A stretch of DNA of 64,000 bases from Exobacillus caeni (GTDB taxonomy: Bacteria > Bacillota > Bacilli > Bacillales > Guptibacillaceae), in the NCBI RefSeq assembly GCF_005747095.1, contig NZ_SWLG01000005.1:124001-188000 (forward strand). The letters are read 5' to 3'. The notes under the pieces are model-generated. The model made no database searches, had not been told where the DNA came from, and saw only the letters and a program-made list of their open reading frames with translations. A program made the position numbers and the translations under genes. Positions 28,391 to 37,911 of this stretch are shown one piece after another (position 1 is the first letter of the stretch; every line of letters begins with the position of its first letter).

Positions 28391-28784
28391 AGTTTACTAA
28401 ACGCTGAGCTTCCTGCAATTGGAACGTCCGTACTTTACGAGGAAGGAAACGTCGAATTTCATCTTCGTTATATCCTACTTGCAACCGTTTTTCATCTAAA
28501 ATGATCGGTCTTCTAAGCAATCCAGGATGCTCACTGATTAATTCGAACAAATCCTGCAAAGACATTGTATCCAGATTTAAGTTCAATTGCTGGAAAGTCT
28601 TTGAACGGGTTGATATAATTTCATCTGTTCCATCCTCTGTCATTCTAAGAATCTCTTTTACTTCTTCGATTGATAATGGTTCAGAAAAGATATTTCTTTC
28701 TGTAAATGGAATATCGTGCTCAACTAACCATGCTTTTGCTTTTCGGCAAGACGTACAGCTGGGAGAAGTATACAACGTTACCAT
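28389..28784 (-). CDS. spx: Transcriptional regulator Spx
   Basis: 131-aa ArsC-fold regulator that binds the RNA polymerase alpha C-terminal domain and redirects transcription under thiol stress. The redox switch C10-T-S-C13, G52 and R60 (polymerase contact) and the R91-R92 pair are all present. The C terminus ends in LQEAQRLVN rather than the usual LAN, still consistent with ClpXP recognition through SpxH. In B. subtilis spx is co-transcribed with yjbC. Here an RND efflux pair on the opposite strand separates them. Confidence 0.96.
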   Translation of the reverse strand: MVTLYTSPSCTSCRKAKAWLVEHDIPFTERNIFSEPLSIEEVKEILRMTEDGTDEIISTRSKTFQQLNLNLDTMSLQDLFELISEHPGLLRRPIILDEKRLQVGYNEDEIRRFLPRKVRTFQLQEAQRLVN

Positions 28785-29069
28785 AAGGAAGGGCTCCTTT
28801 CATTTATATAAAACTGTTATGTCTAAATTAGAAAAATTCTTATCTCACAATCCATATTATACTACAATTCCTATAATATAGATAGGGTATATCAAAAATT
28901 ATATGTAAGTTATACAATAGTGATACACCACTTCAATAAACTAGTCCTTATTTTAAATACCCGCATTCCTTACCGATAAACCTCTTTTTTGAAAAAGTTT
29001 AACGAATTCTTCTTTTTTTGTGCTACATGATACTTTTCGAATGTGAAAGAATAAATATGAGGTGAAAGA

Positions 29070-30272
29070 ATGAAAAAGATAGTCATCGTGTTAATGGTTG
29101 CTTTTCTTCTATACGGCTGTTCAACGAAAGAAATTACGACGAAAGATACTTCCCAACAAGCTATACCTGTGAAAACGGTTAAAGTGCATTCAAAAAATAT
29201 AAATGATTACCTTGAATTAGCCGGACAAGCTATGCCAAGTGTCGCTATTCCTCTAATGGCTCCGAATCCCCTTGAGGTTAAGCAAGTAAATGTTTCAGTC
29301 GGCGATAAAGTCAATAAAGGCGATGTTCTCATCGTATTGGACAACCAGCTCGCAAAGGAAAACGTTATCCAAATGGAAAAAGCGGTTAATCAGCTGGAAT
29401 CAGCTGTTGCGGACACAAAAAAAGCAATGGACGCTTCAAAAAAGAATGCGGAACAGTTAAAAGCCCTTCAAGCAGACCTGGACCAATCTCTTGAAAATTC
29501 ACAAGGAATGCTCTCCAATATAAAAACCGAAGAGCTTGAATCACTCGATGTATTAAAACAAAGCCTTGAACTAGCGATTAAGCAGGCCCAACTTTCTCAA
29601 GCAGCATCGAAAATGCCACAGGTCGGATCTTCTAGTGTCATTCAACTGGAAAATCAACTTGCTGAATCTAAGCTAAAACTAAAACAAGCACGGGAATCGC
29701 TTAAGGCAACTACTGTCGTAGCCCCTATAAGCGGGACAATCTCCCAGATGAATGTCGAAGAGAACGGAACCGCTGTTCCTGGTTCCCCTCTAGGAATGGT
29801 TGTACAGATGGACCCGGTAGTTGCTGCATTTCAAGTAAATAGTTTTGAAATCTCGAAGATCAATGAAGGCATGGAAATTGAAATAAGTTTTGGCGGAATG
29901 GACGCAATATACAAAAGTAAAATCACAAGTGTGCCTCCTACAACCACACAACAAACAAGCACCTACTTGATCGAAATTCCAGTTGAAAATAAGGAACTTA
30001 AGATCAAGGGAGGCATGAAGGCCAATGGCATTGTATCTATCGATACGATCAACAACGCAAAGATTGTGCCAGAAGAATCTGTTCTATACGAGGACGAGCA
30101 GGCTTTTGTGTTTGTAAACGAGAATGGAACTGCAGTTAAGAAAAAAATTGAAACCGGAGTGCATAGTGGTGCAGATATACAGGTAACGAGCGGGTTAAGT
30201 CTGAACGACCAGGTAGTTACCCAGGGTAAAGACCGCCTATCCGATAATGCGAAAATTTCAGTGAAAGAGTGA
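29070..30272 (+). CDS. RND efflux adaptor, lipoprotein (membrane fusion protein family)
   Basis: 400-aa HlyD/MFP-type adaptor. The N terminus is a lipoprotein signal with lipobox LLYGC, so the mature protein is anchored at Cys16 on the outer face of the membrane. A lipoyl half-motif (VNVSVGDKVNKGDVLIVLDNQLAK) is followed by a coiled-coil hairpin (~100-220), the second half (VVAPISGTISQMNVEENG) and a beta-barrel region. It lies 7 bases upstream of the RND pump gene, so they form an operon. In monoderms such pairs expel lipophilic peptides or surfactants (compare SwrC). Confidence 0.9.
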   Translation: MKKIVIVLMVAFLLYGCSTKEITTKDTSQQAIPVKTVKVHSKNINDYLELAGQAMPSVAIPLMAPNPLEVKQVNVSVGDKVNKGDVLIVLDNQLAKENVIQMEKAVNQLESAVADTKKAMDASKKNAEQLKALQADLDQSLENSQGMLSNIKTEELESLDVLKQSLELAIKQAQLSQAASKMPQVGSSSVIQLENQLAESKLKLKQARESLKATTVVAPISGTISQMNVEENGTAVPGSPLGMVVQMDPVVAAFQVNSFEISKINEGMEIEISFGGMDAIYKSKITSVPPTTTQQTSTYLIEIPVENKELKIKGGMKANGIVSIDTINNAKIVPEESVLYEDEQAFVFVNENGTAVKKKIETGVHSGADIQVTSGLSLNDQVVTQGKDRLSDNAKISVKE

Positions 30273-30279
30273 TTACAGC

Positions 30280-33200
30280 ATGAACATCGCTAAGCTATCC
30301 GTTTTTAGGCCGATTGCCATGTCGATGGTAATTATTTTCTTGTTAATAATCGGCTCAGTATCATTAAGGAACTTACCGGTTGACCTCTTCCCGGATTTAA
30401 CGTTTCCCGTTGCAGCAGTAACGGTGAACTATGAAGGAGCTGGCCCGGAGGAAGTAGAGAAACTCCTCTCTTCCCCTATCGAAAATGTCATGGGAACACT
30501 TCCAAACGTTGAAAGTGTTTCTTCCATATCCAGAAACGGTGGCGCACTTGTTTTAGTTTCTTTTAAATGGGGCACCGATATGGATTTTTCCGCGTTAAAG
30601 ATGAGGGAAAAGATTGACGCCGTACGGAGCGCTTTGCCTAAAGAAGTGCCTGCCCCCAAGGTTCTTCGCTTTAATCCAAGTGATATTCCAGTCATGCAAA
30701 TGGGAGTTACAAGTGACAGCGAGAACCTTTTTGAAATAAAAAACATCGTTGAAAACCAGATCAAACCAGCACTTGATTCTGTTCCTGGCGTGGCGGCTGT
30801 CACGATTGAAGGAAAAGCGGAAAAGGAAATCCTTTTGACTGCCGATCCTGATTACCTGAGCCAGTTTGGCATCACTTTGTCACAGTTGGATCAAATCATA
30901 GGCACTGAAAACTTCAATCTGCCAACAGGCTCGATCGAAGATAAAAACAAAAATCTCCCTACCAGGGTTGTTGGCGAATTTAAATCGATAGAAGATATCA
31001 AATCCCTTCCTGTTCCTACAGAACAGGGAGTGTATAGACTTGATGATCTTGTCCAAATCAAAGAAACAACGAAAGAATCTTCGCAACTAAGTTATTTAAA
31101 CGGAGAACCAAGCATCGGATTTTCTATTCAAAAACAATCAGGTGCTAATACAGTAAAGGTTGTCCATGATATTAATAAAAAACTTGCTGAACTCGAAAAA
31201 CAACTTCCAGAAAGTTCAAAAGTTAGTGTTATTTTTGATCAAGCGAAATTTATTAATCAATCTATTCGTGCTGTAGTTTGGAATATGATAATCGGAAGCC
31301 TTCTCGCAGCACTTATTTTATATCTCTTTTTAAGGAATATTAGATCTACATTGATTGTTGGATTGTCTATTCCCATTTCGATTGTAACTGCTTTTATTTT
31401 AATGTATTTTAGCGGCCAAACGTTGAACCTGCTTACGTTAGGAGGGCTGGCACTCGGTGTAGGAATGATGGTGGACAATTCCATCGTTATTCTCGAAAAC
31501 ATCTTTCGCCTGAGGCAGGAAGGGCTTCCTCTTAAAGAAGCTGCCGTGAAAGGGACGAGTGAAGTAGGTGGTGCGATCATTGCCTCAACGTTGACTACAG
31601 TGGTAGTTTTTCTTCCGATCATATTTGTACAGGGTCTTGCAGCACAGTTATTTAAGCCTCTCGCGCTAGCTGTAACATTTTCATTGCTTGCTTCTCTATT
31701 TACAGCACTGATCATTGTTCCTTTATTATCTTCCCAATTTATGAAAGGGAATGCAAAAAAATCTTTGTTTCAGCTAAAGTTCGAAAGTTTAAACGAATTT
31801 TACGGAAAATGGCTGGATAGAGCATTGCGTTCTCCTAAAAAGACGGCGATTGGAACGGTTGCCTTGCTGGTTATCTCACTTGCAGGAATACCTTTCATCG
31901 GAACAGAGTTTTTGCCTGCACAGGATCAGAGTTTTGTTAATATCACTGCAAAGCTCCCGCCAGGCAGTTCACTGGATGCAACTTATAAAATGTCAGAAGA
32001 TATCAATAAAGTTATAGACAAGGTTCCCGAGGTTAAATTATCTTACTTGACCGTTGGAGGCACAGATAACTTTACTGTTGCTGCCGGTACTCAAACAAAC
32101 AGGGCAACGTATAGCATTTTGCTTGTACCTATTGACGAACGTTCAAAATCAGACTTAGAGGTTGCCGAAAATATTCGAAAACAACTTAAGTCCATTCCAA
32201 ATGCAGATATATCAGTTTCCGCAAGTGACTCAGGCTTTTCGGAAGATCCTGTGGTCATCAATATCATCGGTTCTGATTTACCGGTTCTAAAAAATTTATC
32301 TGAGGAAGTTATCGGTATTATTTCTGATGTGAAAGGTGTACGGGAACCTACTTCAAGCCTTGATACTAATAATCCAGAAGTAGAGATTCTTGTAAATCGA
32401 GAAAAAGCTTCTAACTATGGAATCGGTACTGCGCAAATTGCCTCGGTGATTGGCCAGGCAACAAGAGGAACGGTTTCTAGCCAGCTTTCAAGAGATGGAG
32501 AAAGAATTGATATTCATTTAAAGGTTGAGGAAAAGTATTCACGGTCAGTCGATGCACTCGGTCAAATTCTAATCCAAGCCCCAACTGGTGAAAAAATACC
32601 TCTTGAATCGGTTGCTGATATAAAAAGGGGCCAGGGCCCAAGTGAAATCACTCGGAAAGACCGACTCCGGCAGGTGGAAGTTTCCGCTTCTATTCTGAAT
32701 AGGGATCTTGGAAATGTAATCGAAGATATTCGCTCTGATATAAAGAATAAAATTAGTCTTCCCCAGGGATATAAAATTACGTTTGGTGGACAGAATGAAC
32801 AGATGAACGATGCCTTCTTCAAATTGTCCGGCGCTTTAGCATTAGCGATCGTTTTAGTGTATATGGTGATGGCTGCACAGTTTGAATCTTTCTTCTATCC
32901 GTTTATCATCATGTTTTCTGTTCCTTTAACTGTCATTGGCATTATTGTTGGACTTCTTGTCACCTTCCAGCCTCTTGGAGTAGGTTCCCTTGTTGGTATG
33001 CTGATATTAACAGGAATAGTAGTCAATAATGCAATTGTACTCGTCGACTATATAAATCATCTAAAAAAGAGTGGTATGGAAACAAGGGATGCGATATTGC
33101 TGGCTGGACCAACCCGATTGCGTCCGATCTTAATGACTGCATTAACGACGATCCTTGGGTTGATCCCCCTCTCATTCGGCTTTGGAGAGGGTACGGAAAT

Positions 33201-33333
33201 CCAACAGCCGATGGCGATCGTCATTGTCTTCGGACTCACATTTGCAACATTTATTACCCTAATTTTTATTCCCGTCATTTATTATCTTTTCGACAGGAGA
33301 AAAGAGAGGAAAAAAGAACAGATTTCTGGATAA
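30280..33333 (+). CDS. RND-family efflux pump (AcrB/SwrC-like)
   Basis: 1017-aa proton-driven RND transporter. It begins NIAKLSVFRPIAMSMVIIFLL with TM1, a large extracytoplasmic porter loop (~35-330), helices TM2-6, a second loop (~555-860) and TM7-12. The TM4 LGVGMMVDNSIVILENIF stretch has the conserved Asp for proton relay, and GIVVNNAIVLVDYIN is the TM10 counterpart. Closest named B. subtilis protein by architecture is SwrC (YerP). The substrate is unproven. A strong terminator follows at 33351. Confidence 0.93.
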   Translation: MNIAKLSVFRPIAMSMVIIFLLIIGSVSLRNLPVDLFPDLTFPVAAVTVNYEGAGPEEVEKLLSSPIENVMGTLPNVESVSSISRNGGALVLVSFKWGTDMDFSALKMREKIDAVRSALPKEVPAPKVLRFNPSDIPVMQMGVTSDSENLFEIKNIVENQIKPALDSVPGVAAVTIEGKAEKEILLTADPDYLSQFGITLSQLDQIIGTENFNLPTGSIEDKNKNLPTRVVGEFKSIEDIKSLPVPTEQGVYRLDDLVQIKETTKESSQLSYLNGEPSIGFSIQKQSGANTVKVVHDINKKLAELEKQLPESSKVSVIFDQAKFINQSIRAVVWNMIIGSLLAALILYLFLRNIRSTLIVGLSIPISIVTAFILMYFSGQTLNLLTLGGLALGVGMMVDNSIVILENIFRLRQEGLPLKEAAVKGTSEVGGAIIASTLTTVVVFLPIIFVQGLAAQLFKPLALAVTFSLLASLFTALIIVPLLSSQFMKGNAKKSLFQLKFESLNEFYGKWLDRALRSPKKTAIGTVALLVISLAGIPFIGTEFLPAQDQSFVNITAKLPPGSSLDATYKMSEDINKVIDKVPEVKLSYLTVGGTDNFTVAAGTQTNRATYSILLVPIDERSKSDLEVAENIRKQLKSIPNADISVSASDSGFSEDPVVINIIGSDLPVLKNLSEEVIGIISDVKGVREPTSSLDTNNPEVEILVNREKASNYGIGTAQIASVIGQATRGTVSSQLSRDGERIDIHLKVEEKYSRSVDALGQILIQAPTGEKIPLESVADIKRGQGPSEITRKDRLRQVEVSASILNRDLGNVIEDIRSDIKNKISLPQGYKITFGGQNEQMNDAFFKLSGALALAIVLVYMVMAAQFESFFYPFIIMFSVPLTVIGIIVGLLVTFQPLGVGSLVGMLILTGIVVNNAIVLVDYINHLKKSGMETRDAILLAGPTRLRPILMTALTTILGLIPLSFGFGEGTEIQQPMAIVIVFGLTFATFITLIFIPVIYYLFDRRKERKKEQISG

Positions 33334-33350
33334 TTCGTCTTATTTATGCA

Positions 33351-33384
33351 AAAAAGGAAAGCCTCCACTGGGCTTTCCTTTTTT
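33351..33384. terminator. Terminator after the RND operon
   Basis: AAAAAGGAAAGCC / GGCTTTCCTTTTT stem followed by further Ts. It can serve both the RND operon and the small minus-strand gene facing it. Confidence 0.87.
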
Positions 33385-33385
33385 T

Positions 33386-33514
33386 CTATGCTGAAGTTTT
33401 TGCATTTGATGCAGGTTCTTTTCCGGATTTTGATTTCCAATTTTTCAAGTTCTTTTTCAACAAGTCTTTCAGCAGTTCACGTTTCTTCTTGCGCTTTTTG
33501 TCACGATTCTTCAT
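33386..33514 (-). CDS. 42-aa highly basic microprotein
   Basis: Short frame with AGAGGTG upstream of ATG 33514. The product is rich in lysine (KNRDKKRKKKRELLKDLLKK in the first 21 residues), helical at first and Ser/Ala-rich at the end. Not recognised. It lies 46 bases after yjbC on the same strand and ends at a strong terminator, so co-transcription with yjbC is likely. A chance frame cannot be excluded. Confidence 0.55.
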   Translation of the reverse strand: MKNRDKKRKKKRELLKDLLKKNLKNWKSKSGKEPASNAKTSA

Positions 33515-33560
33515 TTGAAAGACACCTCTTTTTTAAAGAACTTCCATAGCTGAAAAGTAC

Positions 33561-34136
33561 TTACTCTTCTACAGGTTCTTTGTCCTCTTTCTTTTCACTT
33601 TCAAGAACAAGAACATCATCCACTGGCAAATACGATTTACCGTATAGCTCTTTGTCTTTGTACGTATGAAATTCCTCATACGTATGTTTCATCGCTTCAA
33701 ACACTTCTTCTTCACTCATATCATTTGGGGCCCAGTAAAGGATCTCCATTTCATTAACTTCATTGGTAGCTAGTGAACGGCGGCGATATCCGATGGACTT
33801 TGCATGATGGAATCCTTCGCGCTTATAAAAACGCTGTCTTTTTTCAGTGTCTGTATCCTCGTAATCGACAGGTTCCACTTCCAAGATAACCGGCTTATTC
33901 TTGCTTTTTAATTTTTCGATCAACTTTCTTCCAATTCCCTGGCCTCTAGCTTTGTTGGAAACGAAAATATAATCTACAAAGACAAAGTCAGGCAGCTCCA
34001 CGTACATCAATACATGATTTGGACCTTCATCCTTATGATAGACGTCTCCTTTTTCTTCAAGTAGTAGTTCCATGTGTTCTTTAGATTTCATTTCTTCGAT
34101 TGGAAAATATTGCTTTAGCTTTTCGTACCAGTTCAT
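33561..34136 (-). CDS. yjbC: GNAT acetyltransferase YjbC
   Basis: 191-aa GNAT-fold protein with the acetyl-CoA motif VSNKARGQGIGRKLIEKLK (residues ~60-78), the EVEP strand, and a C-terminal acidic extension ending EKKEDKEPVEE. In B. subtilis it is the promoter-proximal partner of spx in the yjbC-spx operon. Here spx is 4.8 kb away behind an oppositely oriented efflux operon, so joint transcription is lost. The acetyl acceptor is unknown. Confidence 0.92.
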   Translation of the reverse strand: MNWYEKLKQYFPIEEMKSKEHMELLLEEKGDVYHKDEGPNHVLMYVELPDFVFVDYIFVSNKARGQGIGRKLIEKLKSKNKPVILEVEPVDYEDTDTEKRQRFYKREGFHHAKSIGYRRRSLATNEVNEMEILYWAPNDMSEEEVFEAMKHTYEEFHTYKDKELYGKSYLPVDDVLVLESEKKEDKEPVEE

Positions 34137-34293
34137 TGATCTACTCCTTTTATTTATTTACATTTTTATTATAACATATTAAGAAAATTCTGCAGATGGC
34201 GATTAGCCCATGCCAAATATTACTTTTCCCCACTTCTATTTTCTTTAAACATTCATTACAATAAACATAACAACAGTTAAGGATGGTGTAACT

Positions 34294-34476
34294 ATGGCTT
34301 CCTTTCTAACGGATTTTTTGCTATTTGGGTTGCTTATTATTGGTTTGACAGCTTTTCTAGGTATTATAGGCACTTTTATTGGACAAAAAGTATTTGGAAG
34401 AAGGACACTATCCTCACTACTTAACGAAACGAAAAAAAGTCAAAACAGTTGGCATCCTGTGAAACGGAGAAAATGA
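34294..34476 (+). CDS. 60-aa membrane protein
   Basis: A single long hydrophobic segment or helical pair (residues ~6-33, LLFGLLIIGLTAFLGIIGTFIG) with a basic tail (KKSQNSWHPVKRRK). TAAGGATGGTG precedes the ATG. The family was not recognised. It is a single gene followed by a strong inverted-repeat terminator. Confidence 0.7.
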   Translation: MASFLTDFLLFGLLIIGLTAFLGIIGTFIGQKVFGRRTLSSLLNETKKSQNSWHPVKRRK

Positions 34477-34479
34477 GAA

Positions 34480-34513
34480 GAAACCACCTTCTGCTTAATA
34501 AGAAGGTGGTTTC
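34480..34513. terminator. Bidirectional terminator
   Basis: GAAACCACCTTC / GAAGGTGGTTTC perfect 12-bp stem with a 10-base loop between convergent genes. Confidence 0.8.
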
Positions 34514-34517
34514 CCAT

Positions 34518-35729
34518 TTATGGAGTGTAGTTTACATTTGGCGTATATCTGTTTCCAGCATTCCACAGCAAAAATTCATTTATGCCGTTTTCTTTTAACG
34601 CTCTTACCTGTTCCTCAACTTGCCTTTTCCCGTAGACCTGATAATTTCCCGAACCAAGATAGGAAGCTGTGAAATCCTGAATCCAAGGACGAGAAGTCGG
34701 AGGATCGCTCATTGCAGCTAACTTTTTGCCTTCTACTTTCGCATATTCTGTAATGAGGCGATACGGTTCAAGATCTGGTTTAGCGATGCCAAAGTACGAG
34801 CCCCAGTGACTTGGATAAATCATTGAAGAGATTACATCGACATGCTCTGAAATTTTCGTAAAGTTTTGGCCGATGCCAGGCGCTTCAGGCAAAGTTGCAG
34901 TGTAACCAAAAATATCAACGGAAACATCAACATCATACATCTGGAGCTTCTCTTCTGCGTATGCAACAAAATCAGTAACTGCCTTCACACGTTTTTGAAC
35001 ATTGTCCATTTTCAGATCCTTATATTCACCCATAGAATATGTCAGCTCATCATCTCTTTTTTCAAATCCTTCTGGAAAACGAACATAGTCAAATTGAATT
35101 TCTTTGAAGCCCATCTTCGCCGCTTCGATTGCAATTTGTACATTGTAGTCCCAAACTTCTTTCAAGAAAGGATTTACAAAGGCGTCTCCCCGTCCGTTTG
35201 TCCAAACTTGCCCACCGTCTTTATAAGAAAGTTCAGGGCGTTTTTTAGCCAGGACTGTATCTTTAAATACAACGATTCTCGCAATCGGATAAATTTCGTT
35301 CTTTTCAAGTGTTTTCAATACACTCTTCGGTTCCTTAATAAACGGCATTCCGATATCGAGTTTAGCAATCGGGGAATCTTTTTCAGGAACATATGTAAGA
35401 TTACCATAATCATCTTTTATATCGATTACCATCGCATTCAATTCAGTGTTTTTCACAAGGTTTACCAGCTTGTCAAATTTAGCTCCCCCTGCTGAATGGC
35501 CTGTTAGATAAATACCTCTAACTGCATCGGGATAATCAAAATTAAATCCCGAATCATAAACAAACCTTGGCATAAATTCTGGTACTTCTAAATTGTGCTC
35601 CGATAATGCCACTTCACTATGCAATGACGAAGCTTTTGCTTCCTCTTCGGCAAAGACTGCCGGTGCCAACAAAAGGGTAGCCAGTGATGCGATCAGAACT
35701 GATGTTAACTTCTTTCCTTTTTGGCGCAC
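34518..35729 (-). CDS. Secreted putative glycoside hydrolase (DUF4015 family)
   Basis: 403 aa with a Sec signal peptide (KKLTSVLIASLATLLLAPAVFAEE, cleavage near residue 27). The mature part is a predicted TIM barrel of the DUF4015 glycoside hydrolase-like family. Landmarks are RGIYLTGHSAGG, AMVIDIKDDYG, QFDYVRFPEG (acidic residue at the strand end) and DIFGYT. The substrate is unknown; a cell-wall or extracellular polysaccharide is possible. It is monocistronic with no close functional partner. Confidence 0.85.
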   Translation of the reverse strand: MRQKGKKLTSVLIASLATLLLAPAVFAEEEAKASSLHSEVALSEHNLEVPEFMPRFVYDSGFNFDYPDAVRGIYLTGHSAGGAKFDKLVNLVKNTELNAMVIDIKDDYGNLTYVPEKDSPIAKLDIGMPFIKEPKSVLKTLEKNEIYPIARIVVFKDTVLAKKRPELSYKDGGQVWTNGRGDAFVNPFLKEVWDYNVQIAIEAAKMGFKEIQFDYVRFPEGFEKRDDELTYSMGEYKDLKMDNVQKRVKAVTDFVAYAEEKLQMYDVDVSVDIFGYTATLPEAPGIGQNFTKISEHVDVISSMIYPSHWGSYFGIAKPDLEPYRLITEYAKVEGKKLAAMSDPPTSRPWIQDFTASYLGSGNYQVYGKRQVEEQVRALKENGINEFLLWNAGNRYTPNVNYTP

Positions 35730-35966
35730 TATTTCCTCTCTCCTTTTTATATGCTTATTCTATTATACTTCCAATAAATTCTTTTTTAAAGGAGATTAAT
35801 AGACAAATTATCCAACCCCTCCAATCTTTACAAGCGCAATTTTCACTATTGATTTGATATTCCTCACATGTTATATTGTTAAACAATATATTTAAAAAGT
35901 CCTTCTAATATACGGTTTAAAATCATCACAAAAATGGAATAAATATAATTCCAAGGAGGTGCTGGT

Positions 35967-36503
35967 ATGAGAAAAGTATCACTTGGCGATCTTTTTGCCA
36001 ATTCATATACGAGGAAGTATATCTCGCGCTCCGGGCTCCATCATGCTATTTCTACCGCATTTCATGCCTTTCGCCTGGCAAAACAATACAATGTGGATGT
36101 CGATCTAGCTGTAAAAGCAGCCTTTTTGCATGATATTGGGCATTACACCTGGTACAGGAACGGTGAATGGGACTTTGAACTCTATAAGAAGAACGATATC
36201 CATGCAATAAAAGGATCTGAGAGGGCTCATAAACTCCTCATTAAATTAGGAGAGGACAGGGAAAACGCTAAAGAAATTGCTCTTGCTATTCTATTCCATA
36301 CCGATTCATTTATACCCGGAGGAAACCTGCAACTGACTCCTCTTCAAAAGGTTGTTGCACTGGCTGATGAAGCTGATGAAGAACCTGGGGGTAAACATCA
36401 CTATAAAAAAATTTCTGCAGAAAAAGCAGCAAAGCTCATCGCAAAACTCGATAAAAAAATAGAAGCAGAATACGAAAGTACCACCTTAAAACAAAGCGTA
36501 TAA
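35967..36503 (+). CDS. HD-domain protein
   Basis: 178-aa HD-superfamily metal-dependent phosphohydrolase-like protein. The metal residues are H25/H26 in SGLHHAIST, H55-D56 in FLHDIGHYTW, a second His pair downstream (AILFHTD) and LADEADE. The natural substrate cannot be inferred; family members act on nucleotides. CAAGGAGGTG precedes the ATG. No operon partners. Confidence 0.85.
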   Translation: MRKVSLGDLFANSYTRKYISRSGLHHAISTAFHAFRLAKQYNVDVDLAVKAAFLHDIGHYTWYRNGEWDFELYKKNDIHAIKGSERAHKLLIKLGEDRENAKEIALAILFHTDSFIPGGNLQLTPLQKVVALADEADEEPGGKHHYKKISAEKAAKLIAKLDKKIEAEYESTTLKQSV

Positions 36504-36521
36504 CAGCACGCTTTCAAGATG

Positions 36522-36550
36522 AACTTGGCCAGGTGCCAAGTCATTTTTAT
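36522..36550 (+). terminator. Terminator after the HD-domain gene
   Basis: ACTTGGC / GCCAAGT stem followed by CATTTTTATTTT. Confidence 0.65.
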
Positions 36551-36738
36551 TTTCCCAAACATTATGTCAAATTTTCGATATTTCCATAATCAGTCGACGA
36601 AGGTTGTTCTGCCTGTTATATTGATAAAGAAAAAGATGAATACGTTAACGTCAAACTCCAAGTTATGATTTATCCCTCTGTATTTTCAACATGAGAAAAC
36701 ATAAGTTATTTAAAAACATTTTTCTGAGGAGATTATAT

Positions 36739-36912
36739 ATGGCACATCTTCAATTCATGGCAGGAATTTCTTCGGCTTTACTTGTTATCGCTATTCTACT
36801 GGATTATTCTATACTCGAAATTCCTTCTATATTACTATCTTATTTGCTTATTCAAACAATTGTTTTGTTTATCCTTCACCAGTATCAAAAGCACAAACGA
36901 AAAAACGGGTAG
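36739..36912 (+). CDS. 57-aa membrane protein
   Basis: Short protein with two hydrophobic helices (HLQFMAGISSALLVIAILL and SILLSYLLIQTIVLFILH) and a basic C terminus (KHKRKNG). ATG 36739 follows GAGGAGA at a good distance; the longer frame from 36691 lacks one. Not recognised. Convergent with oppF, with a shared terminator between. Confidence 0.7.
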   Translation: MAHLQFMAGISSALLVIAILLDYSILEIPSILLSYLLIQTIVLFILHQYQKHKRKNG

Positions 36913-36949
36913 GGAGAAACAAGTTGAATTGACCTATCAATAGATAATA

Positions 36950-36977
36950 AAAAAACGATCTAAAAAGATCGTTTTTT
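36950..36977. terminator. Bidirectional terminator at the end of the opp operon
   Basis: AAAAAACGATC / GATCGTTTTTT stem with a 6-base loop, just after oppF on the minus strand. Confidence 0.85.
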
Positions 36978-36981
36978 CATA

Positions 36982-37911
36982 TTAAACAGTGGCCATAAAT
37001 TGTTCGTATTCTTCTTCGGTACATGCGACCCAGTGCCCTTTTTTGACTTCTCTAAGAACACGCTTTTCACCGCTTTTCGGTGCATAATCTTCCGAGTCGT
37101 ATAATTTACGTGTTCTTGAACGCTCATATTCAGGATCTGGAAGAGGAATCGCTGACAATAATGATTGTGTATATGGATGTAACGGATCAGCATATAACTC
37201 ATCACTATCTGCTAATTCCACGATTTCACCCTGATACATAACACCGATTCTGTCACTGATGTACTTAACCATAGAAAGGTCATGGGCGATAAAAAGATAA
37301 GTTAACCCTTTTTCCCTTTGAAGCTTTTTCATCAAGTTTACGACCTGTGCCTGAATAGACACGTCAAGAGCTGAAATAGGCTCATCGGCAATAATGAATT
37401 CGGGATCAACTGCAAGTGCCCGTGCAATACCTATACGCTGACGTTGGCCTCCACTAAATTCGTGCGGATAACGGTTTGCGTGTTCTTTGTTAAGTCCTAC
37501 CGTTTCTAACAATTCATGAACACGAGCCATTCTTTCTTCCTTATTTTTAGCCAGGCCATGAATATCGATTCCTTCAGCGATAATATCAGCCACTGTCATA
37601 CGCGGATTTAAAGAAGCGTATGGATCCTGGAATATCATTTGCATTTTACGGTTAAACTTTTTTAACTCTTTGGCATTCTTCTTGCCGTGAACATTTTCTC
37701 CATCAAAGATAACTTCGCCGTCTGTTGCATCGTACAGGCGGATAATGGTACGTCCGGTTGTTGATTTTCCACAGCCCGACTCTCCAACAAGACCGAAAGT
37801 TTCTCCCTTATAAATATCAAATGTTAAGCCATCAACCGCTTTAACAACAGATTTGCCAACTTTAAAGTGCTGTTTTAAATTCTTTATTTCAAGTAATTTC
37901 TCATTAGCCAT
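36982..37911 (-). CDS. oppF: Oligopeptide ABC transporter ATP-binding protein OppF
   Basis: 309-aa ATPase. Walker A GESGCGKS, the ABC signature FSGGQRQR and Walker [10 protein letters not shown] are present, followed by the oligopeptide/dipeptide C-terminal extension. With OppD it energises peptide import. I take ATG 37911 (MANEKL) with GGTGAG upstream, overlapping the end of oppD by 8 bases and implying coupled translation. Last gene of oppABCDF. In Bacillus, Opp imports signalling peptides that affect competence and sporulation. Confidence 0.96.
   Translation of the reverse strand: MANEKLLEIKNLKQHFKVGKSVVKAVDGLTFDIYKGETFGLVGESGCGKSTTGRTIIRLYDATDGEVIFDGENVHGKKNAKELKKFNRKMQMIFQDPYASLNPRMTVADIIAEGIDIHGLAKNKEERMARVHELLETVGLNKEHANRYPHEFSGGQRQRIGIARALAVDPEFIIADEPISALDVSIQAQVVNLMKKLQREKGLTYLFIAHDLSMVKYISDRIGVMYQGEIVELADSDELYADPLHPYTQSLLSAIPLPDPEYERSRTRKLYDSEDYAPKSGEKRVLREVKKGHWVACTEEEYEQFMATV

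Noticed and set aside
29070-33333. RND pair as a recently acquired foreign insert
   Set aside because: Base composition and codon use look like those of the neighbours, and no repeats, transposase or att-like ends flank it. The operon split is noted without claiming recent transfer.
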